DNA from: Methanolobus chelungpuianus
Lineage (GTDB): Archaea > Halobacteriota > Methanosarcinia > Methanosarcinales > Methanosarcinaceae
NCBI RefSeq assembly: GCF_024500045.1
Contig: NZ_JTEO01000004.1
Coordinates: 186,001-250,000, forward strand
Length of the DNA stretch: 64,000 nt
Direction: 5' to 3'
In this document: positions 27,586 through 35,658 of the stretch, one piece after another
Layout of the letters: each line of letters opens with the position of its first letter
Position numbering within the stretch: position 1 is the stretch's first letter
Program-made: the position numbers and the translations under genes
The notes under the pieces: generated by a model
Databases searched by the model: none
Told to the model about the DNA's origin: nothing
The model's input: only the letters and a program-made list of their open reading frames with translations

Positions 27586-28440
27586 TCAGTCACTGTTAAC
27601 AACCGCTTTCAGGAGGTTACGGTCCCTTAGCAGGCCCAGGAACCTCTGGTTGGCGTTCACTATGGGGATCTGGTCGATCCTGTTGCGCTTCATCTTAAGA
27701 GCACACTCACTGACACCCGAGATATATGCCGCCTTTACAAGGTCCTTGACCATGATTTCCTTCGCGGGTACTGACGGGACCTTCACCCTGGATACGCTGT
27801 AATAGATACTCATGGTATCCCTCATGGATTCCCAGGTCCACTCGTCATCATCTGCGCCATTGGACATGTCAGCCATCTCCACTGTGTCCTCGATGATACT
27901 TGCATTTATTATATCCCTGTCTGTGATAATGCCCACTACCTCAAGGTGGCTGTCAATCACAGGGACCGCTTTTGTCCTTGCAAGCTCCATTATCCTTGCA
28001 ACAACGTTCAAGGGCGTATCTGTCCAGACGGGTACTGAGGAAGGGCTCAGGTACTGGCCAACGTGCTCCACGATATTCATCTCAGCAAGCACCGCTATTA
28101 TATCGGCAACTGACAATATGCCAACAAGTTTCTCGTCTTCCACAACAGGAAGCCTTCTGATGTTATTCTCCAGAAGGATCTTCGATGCAACAGTTATGTC
28201 TACATGGGGTTCGATCGTTATGGGGTTGCGGGTCATAAGCAGAGCAAGCTGCTCTTCTTCCGGGTTTTTCAGCAGGTTTGCTCTGCTGACGATCCCCACG
28301 ACCTTGCCGTCCTTGAGGACAGGCACTCCTGATACTCTTTTCTCTTTTAATAAACTATGGACTTCATCCCTGGAACCAGGGAGGGTTGCATAGGCAACAT
28401 CAGTCCGCATTATATCCATAACTTTTACATTCTTTGGCAT
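27586..28440 (-). CDS. Four-CBS-domain protein
   Basis: 284 residues made of two Bateman modules. Repeating V-x-D-I-M at about residue 7, R-N-P-I-T-I-E, V-P-V-I-D-S and K-E-I-M-V-K-D near 225 mark four CBS domains; each has an I-(V/L)-G-I-(V/L/I)-S/T pattern. Such proteins bind adenine nucleotides and often regulate an enzyme or channel. No catalytic domain is present. A Usp gene follows the same strand order 14 nt upstream, so a nucleotide-sensing pair is likely. The target is unknown. Confidence 0.9.
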   Translation of the reverse strand: MPKNVKVMDIMRTDVAYATLPGSRDEVHSLLKEKRVSGVPVLKDGKVVGIVSRANLLKNPEEEQLALLMTRNPITIEPHVDITVASKILLENNIRRLPVVEDEKLVGILSVADIIAVLAEMNIVEHVGQYLSPSSVPVWTDTPLNVVARIMELARTKAVPVIDSHLEVVGIITDRDIINASIIEDTVEMADMSNGADDDEWTWESMRDTMSIYYSVSRVKVPSVPAKEIMVKDLVKAAYISGVSECALKMKRNRIDQIPIVNANQRFLGLLRDRNLLKAVVNSD

Positions 28441-28454
28441 ATCTTACTCCCTCT

Positions 28455-28910
28455 TTACTCCTTGCCGGACCTGCCGCGCACAACAAGCACTGGCACCCTG
28501 GAATTACGAATGACATTCTCAGCCACGCTTCCAAGTAAGAAATGATCGAGCCCCCTCTTTCCAAGAGTTCCCATGATTATAAGGTCCATATCCTGTTTAT
28601 TTGCAAAATCAACGATCTCTGTTCCCGGATGTCCTTCAAGGATAACGGCTTCAAAAGGAATGCCTTCCTTCTGTGCAATTTCTCCCACTGATGCTGTTAT
28701 CTCATTTGCTTCCTTTTGAAGGAGTTCATACATCATCTCCCATCCCGCATCCATGGGTATGGAGGCAAAAGCAGCAGTGTCAACAACATACCCTGCATAC
28801 AGTTTAGCCCCGCACATCTTGGCAAATTCCAGTGCATGCTGGACTGCCTTCTTGTTCTGTTCGGATCCGTCGGTTGCAATAAAAATCTTCTTATAGAGAT
28901 CGCTTTTCAT
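28455..28910 (-). CDS. Universal stress protein family
   Basis: 151 residues from the ATG at 28910, which has CGGAGAGGG on the coding strand just upstream. The frame opens at 28943, but those 11 residues are not family-like. The fold shows I-A-T-D-G-S-E at the start and the ATP-binding pattern M-G-T-L-G-K-R-G followed by G-S-V-A-E-N-V near the end, so it probably binds ATP. It precedes the CBS gene, in line with common Usp-CBS pairings. Confidence 0.92.
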   Translation of the reverse strand: MKSDLYKKIFIATDGSEQNKKAVQHALEFAKMCGAKLYAGYVVDTAAFASIPMDAGWEMMYELLQKEANEITASVGEIAQKEGIPFEAVILEGHPGTEIVDFANKQDMDLIIMGTLGKRGLDHFLLGSVAENVIRNSRVPVLVVRGRSGKE

Positions 28911-28939
28911 AGTCCCTCTCCGTAGTGAACACACTTGCT

Positions 28940-30049
28940 TCATATTATCATGGACAGGATATCATCAGGTCTTCCTCTTCTGACGATAGTGCTTATAGGA
29001 TTCCTTGCACCTGCAAGGTTATGTGAATTTCCATTGAGGATCATTATTTTTGCTTCATTCTTTTCCAGGATAGAACCGGAGGTCTTAAGTCCTAATACTG
29101 CTGCACCCATAAGCGTACACATAATAAATACTTGTCTGTCCTCCAGCCCGAAAACCTTGGACAATATCTCCATTTCCGGGAACATGCTGACCGAGTTGAG
29201 CATGACATTATCTGTTCCCACAGCCACTGTGATGCCCTCTTTGAGCATTTCCTGGACCGGTGGCTTTCCTGCTCCCGTTATAAAATTGGATCGCGGACAG
29301 ACAACAACAGGCAGCTGGCGGTCAGCGATCTCCTTCAGGTCACCTGCCTGAGCTTTGGTAAGATGTATCAGCAGATCAGGGTCCAGGGAGAGAGCTTTCT
29401 CGATGTCGCTTCTATCGTTCTCTCCGGCGTGGATGGCGAACATCTTCCTTTTCTCTTTTGTACTTGCTCTTATCTGCTCAAGCACCTTCATATTCACATC
29501 ATTGGCTCCGCTCATCCCGATGCCCTGGGATCTTTCCAGCAGCTGTTCTATCTCCCTGAGAAGCACATCCGTATCTGCATCATGGTTTCTTGGCCTTCCA
29601 AGCTTCATGCACTCTATATCATGTCCCTTGGCAGCCTCCTCGAGCGCAAGGACCCCCTGGAGTCCTCCCTCCCTGAAATCTGCAAAAGCGCAGGTTCCTG
29701 TCATGAGCATGTCCCGGATGGAATGTTCCATTGCTTTCACAAGCTCGAGGTAAGGGGTCCTGTTAAGCACCTGATGTTTCAGTCCGTCAGGAGGGCGCAC
29801 AAGAGCATTCAGGTCCCTTTTTACGCAGTAGTCTATGCATTCTCCCAGTACGGGATCTTTGAGCACTGAGTCGCCTATGTGGGTATGTGCATTGATAAAG
29901 CACGGTGCGATAATGTTCTTTGAGTCGTTCCTCTCTTCCGAGACTTCCCTGATGACTCCGTCCCTGATGACCACGCAACCTTGAATGATGTCCATTTCAG
30001 GACCGTATATAATGGTTCCGTATACTGTCTTTTCAGTGGTCATGCTCAT
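28940..30049 (-). CDS. Amidohydrolase of the metal-dependent hydrolase superfamily
   Basis: 369 residues. The first metal ligand pair is in F-I-N-A-H-T-H-I-G-D near residue 50, a later His is in F-A-I-H-A-G-E, and the catalytic Asp is in A-V-G-T-D-N-V. The composition matches the cytosine-deaminase/chlorohydrolase (SsnA/TrzN) branch. Substrate is unknown; a deaminase of a nucleoside or cofactor-like compound is possible. The end lies 29 nt from the Usp gene start, so Usp and CBS could follow in the same transcript. The ATG has TATA-like AAATTTATATAT about 90 nt upstream on the opposite strand, which more likely serves the RNA candidate. Confidence 0.85.
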   Translation of the reverse strand: MSMTTEKTVYGTIIYGPEMDIIQGCVVIRDGVIREVSEERNDSKNIIAPCFINAHTHIGDSVLKDPVLGECIDYCVKRDLNALVRPPDGLKHQVLNRTPYLELVKAMEHSIRDMLMTGTCAFADFREGGLQGVLALEEAAKGHDIECMKLGRPRNHDADTDVLLREIEQLLERSQGIGMSGANDVNMKVLEQIRASTKEKRKMFAIHAGENDRSDIEKALSLDPDLLIHLTKAQAGDLKEIADRQLPVVVCPRSNFITGAGKPPVQEMLKEGITVAVGTDNVMLNSVSMFPEMEILSKVFGLEDRQVFIMCTLMGAAVLGLKTSGSILEKNEAKIMILNGNSHNLAGARNPISTIVRRGRPDDILSMII

Positions 30050-30175
30050 CCTTCTCTGTAAATAATTGCGACAGTATTTAAAGTTGTAGTGAACATTCTT
30101 CCGGCACTATGTTCCGGCACCTGCATCTCTTGAGATGTCGTTAAATTTATATATTGCTTTCTATAAGGTATAGAT

Positions 30176-30370
30176 GCGTATTGCTAGGTCCTTGCATGAG
30201 AGCATGGCAGAGCCTATCTGTGATTGTACAGACAACCTCAATGCGCTACACACATGATAATGCGACAAAAGCCTGTCACGAGGGAAACTGGGAGGGACAG
30301 CGGGGATCCCATAGGATGAACTTCCGGAGTTAGTGCGCCGGGCGACAGCATTATCACATTGACCTTTTAG
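30176..30370 (+). ncRNA. Candidate two-domain structured RNA
   Basis: A non-coding stretch with a strong TTTATATA at 30147-30154, about 25 nt before the start. Domain 1 is closed by GCGTATTG (30176-30183) with CAATGCGC (30239-30246), 8 pairs including one G-U; inside it, TAGG/CCTA and TCTGT/ACAGA (30217-30221 with 30228-30232) form two hairpins. Domain 2 is closed by TGATAATGC (30255-30263) with GCATTATCA (30348-30356), 9 pairs; inside, CTGTC (30273-30277) pairs with GACAG (30296-30300), and CCGG/CCGG can close another hairpin. A T-rich CTTTTAG follows. I do not recognise the class; no RNase P, SRP or H/ACA signature was found. It could also be the leader of the yggU-like gene. Confidence 0.5.
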
Positions 30371-30415
30371 TTTCTGATCGGTTACTTCTTTGTTCCTGTT
30401 ATTCCCGGTGATCTC

Positions 30416-30739
30416 ATGTCCTTTGAGGATGCGATAAAGATAGCTTCAGGCGGTGTCATTATAGATATCGAAGTAACGCCTGGCTCAAGGAGGACATGTA
30501 TTCCGGGAGGCTATAATCCCTGGAGGAAGAGGATCGAGGTGAAACTCTCGGAGAACGCCCAGAAGGGTAAGGCTAACGAGCAGCTGGTGGAGGGTTTTTC
30601 ATCCCTGTTCGGTGTCCGGGAAGCAGATATCTCCATCGTCACAGGTCTGAAGAACACCAAAAAGTCTGTCCTGCTCATGGGCGTCAGCCGGGAAGAGGCT
30701 GTGTCTGTTATGGGCAGGGGTCTTGATAAGCTCGCCTGA
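30416..30739 (+). CDS. YggU/DUF167 family protein
   Basis: 107 residues of the small UPF0235/DUF167 family. Typical elements are I-E-V-T-P-G-S-R near residue 20, an N-A-Q-K-G-K-A-N-E-Q-L-V segment near 43-54, and I-V-T-G-L-K-N-T-K-K near 80-89. The biochemical role of the family is not established. The ATG is preceded by GGTGATCT. A gene start immediately after the candidate structured RNA raises the possibility that the RNA is its leader. Confidence 0.88.
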   Translation: MSFEDAIKIASGGVIIDIEVTPGSRRTCIPGGYNPWRKRIEVKLSENAQKGKANEQLVEGFSSLFGVREADISIVTGLKNTKKSVLLMGVSREEAVSVMGRGLDKLA

Positions 30740-30772
30740 TAAGATGAATACTTTCACATAGCTCGGCTTGAG

Positions 30773-30783
30773 TTAATATAATC
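30773..30783 (+). promoter_or_regulatory. TATA box of the small-peptide unit
   Basis: TTAATATAATC in the gap after yggU. A start about 25 nt downstream would give a leader of roughly 12-16 nt, just enough to include the GAGGTGA before the ATG at 30816. There is no other annotated gene close downstream. Confidence 0.5.
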
Positions 30784-30815
30784 AGAATGTCTTTCTAATA
30801 ACTGAGGTGAAATAG

Positions 30816-30896
30816 ATGGATGATTTCTTTCAAAACCTGGTAGCAAGAGCTGCTTACTACGAACAATTCGAAGAATTCGTTCGCTATTACAAGTGA
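30816..30896 (+). CDS. 26-residue peptide, aromatic-rich, unknown function
   Basis: ATG at 30816 with GAGGTGA at 30804-30810, one of the strongest ribosome sites in the window at 5 nt spacing. The 26-residue product has M-D-D-F-F-Q-N-L, then a run rich in Ala, Tyr, Glu and Phe, ending Y-Y-K. It is predicted to form one amphipathic helix; 8 of 26 residues are Phe or Tyr. A TATA box lies 30-40 nt upstream and a hairpin plus T-rich DNA lies directly after the stop. The unit is thus complete without a neighbour. It may be a regulatory or structural micropeptide; I do not recognise it. Confidence 0.55.
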   Translation: MDDFFQNLVARAAYYEQFEEFVRYYK

Positions 30897-30963
30897 TAGT
30901 GCCTTTATCCTGCCGTGCATCCTCCTAATCCCAACAGTCAAGTTCCACGGGCGGCAGGTATCA
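30894..30963 (+). terminator. Hairpin after the 26-aa gene
   Basis: CCTGCC (30909-30914) pairs with GGCAGG (30953-30958); the next GTG pairs with CAC across a 4-nt offset; an outer TGATA (30894-30898) pairs with TATCA (30959-30963). T-rich DNA follows (CTTTCACTTGTTTTC, TTTTT near 30990). It starts at the stop codon, so it probably ends this transcript. The remaining 31-31.15 kb DNA up to the Toprim gene shows no gene that I can support. Confidence 0.45.
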
Positions 30964-31147
30964 TACTTTCACTTGTTTTCAATTTATATGTTTTTAATGT
31001 CCCCATGCAGGACTTGCTGGATATGTATGCATTGACAGTCATCTTTTAATCACATAATGGTTAATTCTCTGTCAGAGCTTAGGGGATATCACTGAACGAC
31101 AATTTTCCGGCTCAGGCATAGCAGCTGATCCTATTATCCTATACCGC

Positions 31148-31633
31148 ATGACCCATGAAGATAACAACAGGCAGGACCGTGTCTTTAAAGCACCCTTGCA
31201 GGTCTATGAGAGGCGACTCGAGAACATTGAAGAGTTATTGGCCGAACTGGTCCTGCTTGCAGAAGAGAACGCGGTGCTTATAGTAGAGGGCAAAAGAGAT
31301 ATCCAGGCACTCAACAGGCTGGGTGTGAAAGGCCACTTCGAGATAGCAACACAGCGCTCGCTCTCAAATTTTTGTGAGAGCATTGCCCGGCTGAATGAAA
31401 AAGTGATTATACTTACTGATTGGGACCGGCGTGGGAACCTGTTAATGCTCAAGATGACAAAGCATTTTCAGTCATTTGGTATAACTCCCAATACCCTTTT
31501 GAGAGAACGTCTGATGTCCATCGTCCAGAAAGAAATAAAGGATGTGGAAAGCTTACATACCTTTGTGGTAAAACTCAGGCAGGCAACAGGACATTCCACA
31601 AGCGAAGATGGTTTTGTAAACGAGATCAGATGA
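31148..31633 (+). CDS. Toprim-domain protein (UPF0292-like)
   Basis: 161 residues. A short coiled N-terminal region is followed by a Toprim fold: L-I-V-E-G-K-R-D near residue 45 gives the catalytic glutamate, and I-L-T-D-W-D-R-R-G-N near 90 gives the D-x-D metal site. It is close to small archaeal Toprim proteins related to RNase M5 and DnaG Toprim domains. Substrate is likely a nucleic acid but not known. No clear ribosome site is visible. Its end overlaps the convergent DUF356 gene by 8 nt. Confidence 0.85.
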   Translation: MTHEDNNRQDRVFKAPLQVYERRLENIEELLAELVLLAEENAVLIVEGKRDIQALNRLGVKGHFEIATQRSLSNFCESIARLNEKVIILTDWDRRGNLLMLKMTKHFQSFGITPNTLLRERLMSIVQKEIKDVESLHTFVVKLRQATGHSTSEDGFVNEIR

Positions 31634-32006
31634 TATCCTGATGGTGGTGCGGTTCCCACGTTCTCTCAAACTCAGGATAGAGCTCGGACTTGTCCATCAA
31701 TTCCGCATATACATCATGCCTTGGACTAACTATCACAACGTGCGCAGGCGGGTGTATCTTTCTCAGTTTACTAATGGCTGCACCTGCATTGTTATCCAGT
31801 TCAACCAGTGCTGCTGAGTTACATTTTGCCCTCAGGGGCACGCCAGCGACGCTAACGAGCAGATTGTCTGCAAAGTTTGGCTCAATCCTTTTAGGCTTGG
31901 ATGCAAACCTCATGTGCCCGTAGTGTTCAAGGTCGTGTAATGCAACATTCACTTTATCCGGATTATCGCCTCGGATAACGGCAAACGATTTTACTTCAAT
32001 CCCCAT
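31626..32006 (-). CDS. DUF356-like methanogen protein
   Basis: 126 residues. The sequence begins with I-E-V-K-S-F-A-V-I-R-G-D-N and has a middle D-N-N-A-G-A-A-I-S-K-L and H-V-V-I-V-S-P-R-H-D, a pattern I associate with the DUF356 family found mainly in methanogens. There are no catalytic or membrane motifs. Function is unknown. The C-terminus has a run of histidines (H-H-H). It overlaps the Toprim gene by 8 nt at the end; a shared regulatory logic is not implied. Confidence 0.7.
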   Translation of the reverse strand: MGIEVKSFAVIRGDNPDKVNVALHDLEHYGHMRFASKPKRIEPNFADNLLVSVAGVPLRAKCNSAALVELDNNAGAAISKLRKIHPPAHVVIVSPRHDVYAELMDKSELYPEFERTWEPHHHQDII

Positions 32007-32139
32007 TTTATTTTATCCCCCTGTGTTTTTCATGCCAGTAAATCATTCAATCCTTTTTCTACCTCTCCACAAGTAGGTATAGGAATACCAGCCTAAATCT
32101 TATTAAAACTTTGCGGATAATAAACCTTTCTCTTAATAT

Positions 32140-32184
32140 ATGAGGGAAAATGAGGGAAAAATAATAATAAGAATCAGATTCTTA
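32140..32184. repeat. Short tandem repeat and palindrome at the end of proC
   Basis: ATGAGGGAAA occurs twice in tandem (32140-32149, 32150-32159), and TAAGAATC-a-GATTCTTA (32168-32175 with 32177-32184) is a perfect 8-bp palindrome spanning the proC stop codon. On the minus strand the palindrome is followed by T-rich DNA, so this is likely the proC terminator. Confidence 0.5.
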
Positions 32185-32997
32185 TTTGCCAAGCTCCTTT
32201 GAGCGATTGGAGGATGCGATCACCGCTTTCATGAATGCCGCTCTGATACCGCTTTCTTCCAGTTCGTATATGCCTCTTATGGTTGTCCCGCCGGGAGATG
32301 TGACCATATCCTTGAGTTGTCCGGGGTGAGTGTTGGTCTCGAGCATCATTTTTGCAGCTCCAAGCACGGTCTGTGCGGCAAGTATCAATGCACTGTTACG
32401 GTCAAGTCCTTCATAGACGCCTCCGTCGGCCATGGCCTCGATCACCGGAAATATGAACGCAGGCCCGCTTCCTGAAAGGCCGGTGACGGCATCCATCAGA
32501 TTCTCCGGGACAGATATCGCACTGCCAACGGAGCGGAATATATTAAGGACATCCTCTGCATCCTCAGCAGATGCGTACTTTCCCTGTGCCACCGCAGAGG
32601 CCGCTTCAGCAACAGTTGCAGCTATGTTGGGCATTACCCTGACCACATGTGTTCCTTCGCTGAGCTCGTTCTCAATTGCTTCCAGCTTCACGCCTGCAGC
32701 AATGGAGATCATCAGCTTGTCCCCGGTGATGTCATCTTTAATAGAGGAGAGTACGGATTTCAGTATCTGTGGTTTCACAGCCAGGACAATGATGTCGGAT
32801 TTATTCACAACTTCTCTGTTATCCTGTGTCACATTGACACCCAGACTATCGCGAAGTTCCCTCAATGAAGCCTCGAACACATCACTGGCATAGATGCCTG
32901 AACACGGAACGATCCCTGCACCGGATATTCCCTTGATAAGCGCACTTCCCATCTTTCCGGTTCCGATGAACCCTATCTTTTTACCAGCCAGACTCAT
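32182..32997 (-). CDS. proC: Pyrroline-5-carboxylate reductase
   Basis: 271 residues. The N-terminal Rossmann motif I-G-F-I-G-T-G-K-M-G-S-A binds NAD(P)H. A-V-K-P-Q near 68, M-P-N-I-A-A near 125, G-S-G-P-A-F near 170 and the C-terminal T-S-P-G-G-T-T-I-R-G-I are the ProC signature. It makes proline from P5C. An ATG three codons upstream (33006) is possible, but 32997 has GTGGT just before it on the coding strand. Confidence 0.96.
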   Translation of the reverse strand: MSLAGKKIGFIGTGKMGSALIKGISGAGIVPCSGIYASDVFEASLRELRDSLGVNVTQDNREVVNKSDIIVLAVKPQILKSVLSSIKDDITGDKLMISIAAGVKLEAIENELSEGTHVVRVMPNIAATVAEAASAVAQGKYASAEDAEDVLNIFRSVGSAISVPENLMDAVTGLSGSGPAFIFPVIEAMADGGVYEGLDRNSALILAAQTVLGAAKMMLETNTHPGQLKDMVTSPGGTTIRGIYELEESGIRAAFMKAVIASSNRSKELGK

Positions 32998-33054
32998 GAT
33001 TACCACTTGATTACCAGTTTGTTATTTAAAAATAAAATAAGCAGTCATTTCTAA

Positions 33055-33546
33055 TTATTTCTTCTTTATCGTCACAATGTCTCCAAGTGTGGTGCCCTTG
33101 TTCAGGCGCTCCCCACTCCAGTCATCGTCGCCGCTCCTCTCGGTGAGTTTGATATCAAGCTCCCTTTCAAGCTTTTTCCGCACATCTTCTTCCGGAACGA
33201 TCTCTCCGCGCTCAAGCTTTTTGATCAATGCAGCCTTTTCCTTTATTCTGGAAGCAAGTTCCTCATGGCTTAGCTGCTTCTTTTCCCTGGCTTCTCTGAT
33301 GATATGGTCGTAATCATCAACCAGTTCACTGCCCATTGGCTCAAAGCGCTTGCCTGCGGGCCTGTTACCGCTGCTTCTCCTTTGGGTTACAGGTGCAACA
33401 GGTGAAACCTTCCTGGGGGTTGGTGCACGTTTCTCAACATTCTTCCCGTATTGTGAGCATCTTGGGCATACAGTGAGTTCACTACCGTCTATACTGATCT
33501 TGGAAGAAGGCCCTTTAATATCAGCGCCGCATATTTCACATTGCAT
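33055..33546 (-). CDS. Archaeal multiprotein bridging factor 1 (aMBF1)
   Basis: 163 residues from M-Q-C-E-I-C-G. An N-terminal zinc ribbon (C3-x2-C6 ... C-P-R-C) is followed by a flexible basic linker (about 45-75) and an XRE-type helix-turn-helix (about 80-145) with L-S-H-E-E-L-A-S-R-I. aMBF1 binds the small ribosomal subunit and is associated with translation in archaea. The frame has an ATG three codons upstream as an alternative. It is divergent from pan with a short shared promoter region. Confidence 0.92.
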   Translation of the reverse strand: MQCEICGADIKGPSSKISIDGSELTVCPRCSQYGKNVEKRAPTPRKVSPVAPVTQRRSSGNRPAGKRFEPMGSELVDDYDHIIREAREKKQLSHEELASRIKEKAALIKKLERGEIVPEEDVRKKLERELDIKLTERSGDDDWSGERLNKGTTLGDIVTIKKK

Positions 33547-33626
33547 AGATCTCAACTCGAAAAGTCAAATCCCGTCTTTACGAAAGGGCTATATACCCTT
33601 TGCACTTAAATAATGTTCGGAGGCAT

Positions 33627-34916
33627 ATGAGCGAGACCAGCGACAGTGATGTGAATCACGGAAGATATGACTTTACCAATGTGAACAAAGCGGAATACGG
33701 TTATTTCGGTACTGAAAGCGAGGAGGATTTTTCTAAATACCTCCTGGACCGTATGAGGCAGCTCGAGTCGCGAAATAACCTCCTCAAGGAGCAGTGCGAC
33801 CAGATCGAGTCCGAAAAGCGTTTTGTGGAAAGTCAGAAACTCAAATACGAAAGGGAAGTCAGAAGGCTTCAGGCTGAGATAGATCGCCTGAAAACGGTTC
33901 CTCTTGTAGTTGCAACCATAATGGACGTGATAAGCAACGATAAGGTCCTTGTGAGAAGTTCCACAGGCCCCCAGTTCATGGTAAACGTGTCCCAGTACAT
34001 AGATGACAAGGATCTGGCCCCGGGAGCAAAGGTTGCTCTCAACCAGCAGACACTTGCGATAGTGGAAGTCATCCCGACGACAGAGGACCCTGCTGTTTCC
34101 GCAATGGAAGTAGTGGAATCACAGGATGTTGACTATAGCAACATAGGAGGCCTTGAAGAACAGATACAGGAACTTGTGGAATCCGTGGAACTGCCGCTTA
34201 CAAAGCCCGAGTCTTTCAGGCGCATCGGTATCTCTCCTCCCAAGGGAGTGCTGCTTTATGGTGATCCGGGTACCGGCAAGACCCTGCTTGCAAAGGCAGT
34301 GGCACACCGCACGGAAGCGACATTTATACGGGTTGTGGGTTCCGAGCTTATCCAGAAGTATATCGGAGACGGTGCAAAACTTGTCCGTGACATGTTCGAG
34401 ATGGCAAGGAAGAAGTCCCCCAGTATCATCTTCATAGATGAGCTGGATGCTATAGCCTCAAGGCGGCTCAATGACACTAACGGGGCCGATCGTGAGGTTC
34501 AGAGAACCCTCATGCAGTTACTTGCCGAAATGGACGGTTTCGACAACAGGGGAGACGTGCGCATAATCGCAGCCACTAACAGGCTGGATGTGCTGGACCC
34601 TGCCATCCTGAGACCCGGAAGGTTCGACAGGATAGTGCATGTGCCTATGCCGGATGAAGAAGCAAGGATGAGTATACTCCAGATCCATTCCCGCTTCATG
34701 AGCCTGAGCGAGGACGTCGATTTCAGGAAACTGTCACATATGACCGAGGGTATGAGCGGTGCCGACCTCAATGCCATCACCATGGAGGCAGGAATGCTTG
34801 CAGTGAGGCATGATAAAGAGTCTATTGGCATGGACGATTTCCTTGAATCGGTCAGAAAGGTGATGTCCAAGATAGAGATCAAACCTGAAGAACTGCCTGT
34901 AGGAATGTTCGGGTAA
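33627..34916 (+). CDS. pan: Proteasome-activating nucleotidase
   Basis: 429 residues from the ATG at 33627, with GGAGG 6 nt upstream. A coiled coil (about 35-80), an OB fold and one AAA+ module follow. Walker A is G-D-P-G-T-G-K-T, Walker B is I-I-F-I-D-E-L-D-A, and the R-P-G-R-F-D-R region is present. PAN unfolds substrates and feeds them to the archaeal 20S proteasome. The C-terminus is G-M-F-G, so the last three residues are M-F-G where the HbYX motif (hydrophobic-Tyr-any) is expected, with Phe in place of Tyr. Confidence 0.96.
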   Translation: MSETSDSDVNHGRYDFTNVNKAEYGYFGTESEEDFSKYLLDRMRQLESRNNLLKEQCDQIESEKRFVESQKLKYEREVRRLQAEIDRLKTVPLVVATIMDVISNDKVLVRSSTGPQFMVNVSQYIDDKDLAPGAKVALNQQTLAIVEVIPTTEDPAVSAMEVVESQDVDYSNIGGLEEQIQELVESVELPLTKPESFRRIGISPPKGVLLYGDPGTGKTLLAKAVAHRTEATFIRVVGSELIQKYIGDGAKLVRDMFEMARKKSPSIIFIDELDAIASRRLNDTNGADREVQRTLMQLLAEMDGFDNRGDVRIIAATNRLDVLDPAILRPGRFDRIVHVPMPDEEARMSILQIHSRFMSLSEDVDFRKLSHMTEGMSGADLNAITMEAGMLAVRHDKESIGMDDFLESVRKVMSKIEIKPEELPVGMFG

Positions 34917-35025
34917 ATCCGGCCCCCTTTTTTCATTTGTTAATTCATTCTTTTGTTTACTCTCTTTCTGTTATTCCCTGTGTCCCAAAGTAAACTACTT
35001 CTGCCATCCATTCATAAATTCTCTT

Positions 35026-35616
35026 GTGAACAGGTGTTTCCATATAAAGGATGAGATCCGTATTCTCGGGATAGACGACTCGGCGCTTACAGGAGAGAGG
35101 ATACTCATCGTAGGGGCGTTCTTCAGGGGAGGTATGTGGCTGGACGGGGTGATGAGCTCTTACCTGACCCGGGATGGCATGGACGCCACTGATAGTATTA
35201 TGTCCATGATAAGATCCAGCAAGCATTTTCCTCAGGTGCGTATCATCATGCTGGATGGCGTAAGCTATGGGGGCTTCAATCCCGTGGATATCGTCCGGCT
35301 GCATGAGGGGACAGGTATACCTGTTGTAGTGCTCATGAGAAAATACCCTGATCTTGAAATGATAAGGAAGGCCCTCTGCCATCTTCCTCAGGGAGATGAA
35401 AGGATGGCTATATTCAAAAGGGCGGGGGAGATAGTTGAAGTAAAGACTGCTGACCCGCTGAACCCGGTCTATATCCAGTGTTCAGGCATTGGTTTCAGGG
35501 AAGCTGCAAGAATAGTTAGGCTCAGTTCCACAAGGAGCAACATACCCGAGCCCCTGCGTGTGGCCCATCTCATTGCAACCGGGATAGTACTGGGTGAATC
35601 CAGGGGGAAAGCATGA
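35026..35616 (+). CDS. DUF99/UPF0215 family protein
   Basis: 196 residues from a GTG at 35026. Sequence features are I-R-I-L-G-I-D-D-S-A near residue 11, G-A-F-F-R-G-G, M-L-D-G-V-S-Y-G-G-F-N near 80 and L-R-V-A-H-L-I-A-T-G near the end, which correspond to DUF99. The family is archaeal, resembles an RNase H-like or endonuclease V-like fold, and has no established role. The start codon is GTG because no ATG precedes the family's N-terminal strand. T-rich DNA after pan separates the two genes. Confidence 0.85.
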   Translation: MNRCFHIKDEIRILGIDDSALTGERILIVGAFFRGGMWLDGVMSSYLTRDGMDATDSIMSMIRSSKHFPQVRIIMLDGVSYGGFNPVDIVRLHEGTGIPVVVLMRKYPDLEMIRKALCHLPQGDERMAIFKRAGEIVEVKTADPLNPVYIQCSGIGFREAARIVRLSSTRSNIPEPLRVAHLIATGIVLGESRGKA

Positions 35617-35658
35617 ATCCTTCCCCGCTTTGTTCAGTTCTTGTCTTCTTTATCAATA

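Noticed and set aside
30176-30370. RNase P, SRP or H/ACA RNA assignment for the structured region
   Set aside because: The conserved RNase P GGAAAGUCC element, the SRP tetraloop and a clear ACA box with K-turn were not found.
31026-31037. 12-mer TATGCATTGACA shared with the inverted repeat at 6800-6811
   Set aside because: Only one half-site is present; a chance match cannot be excluded.
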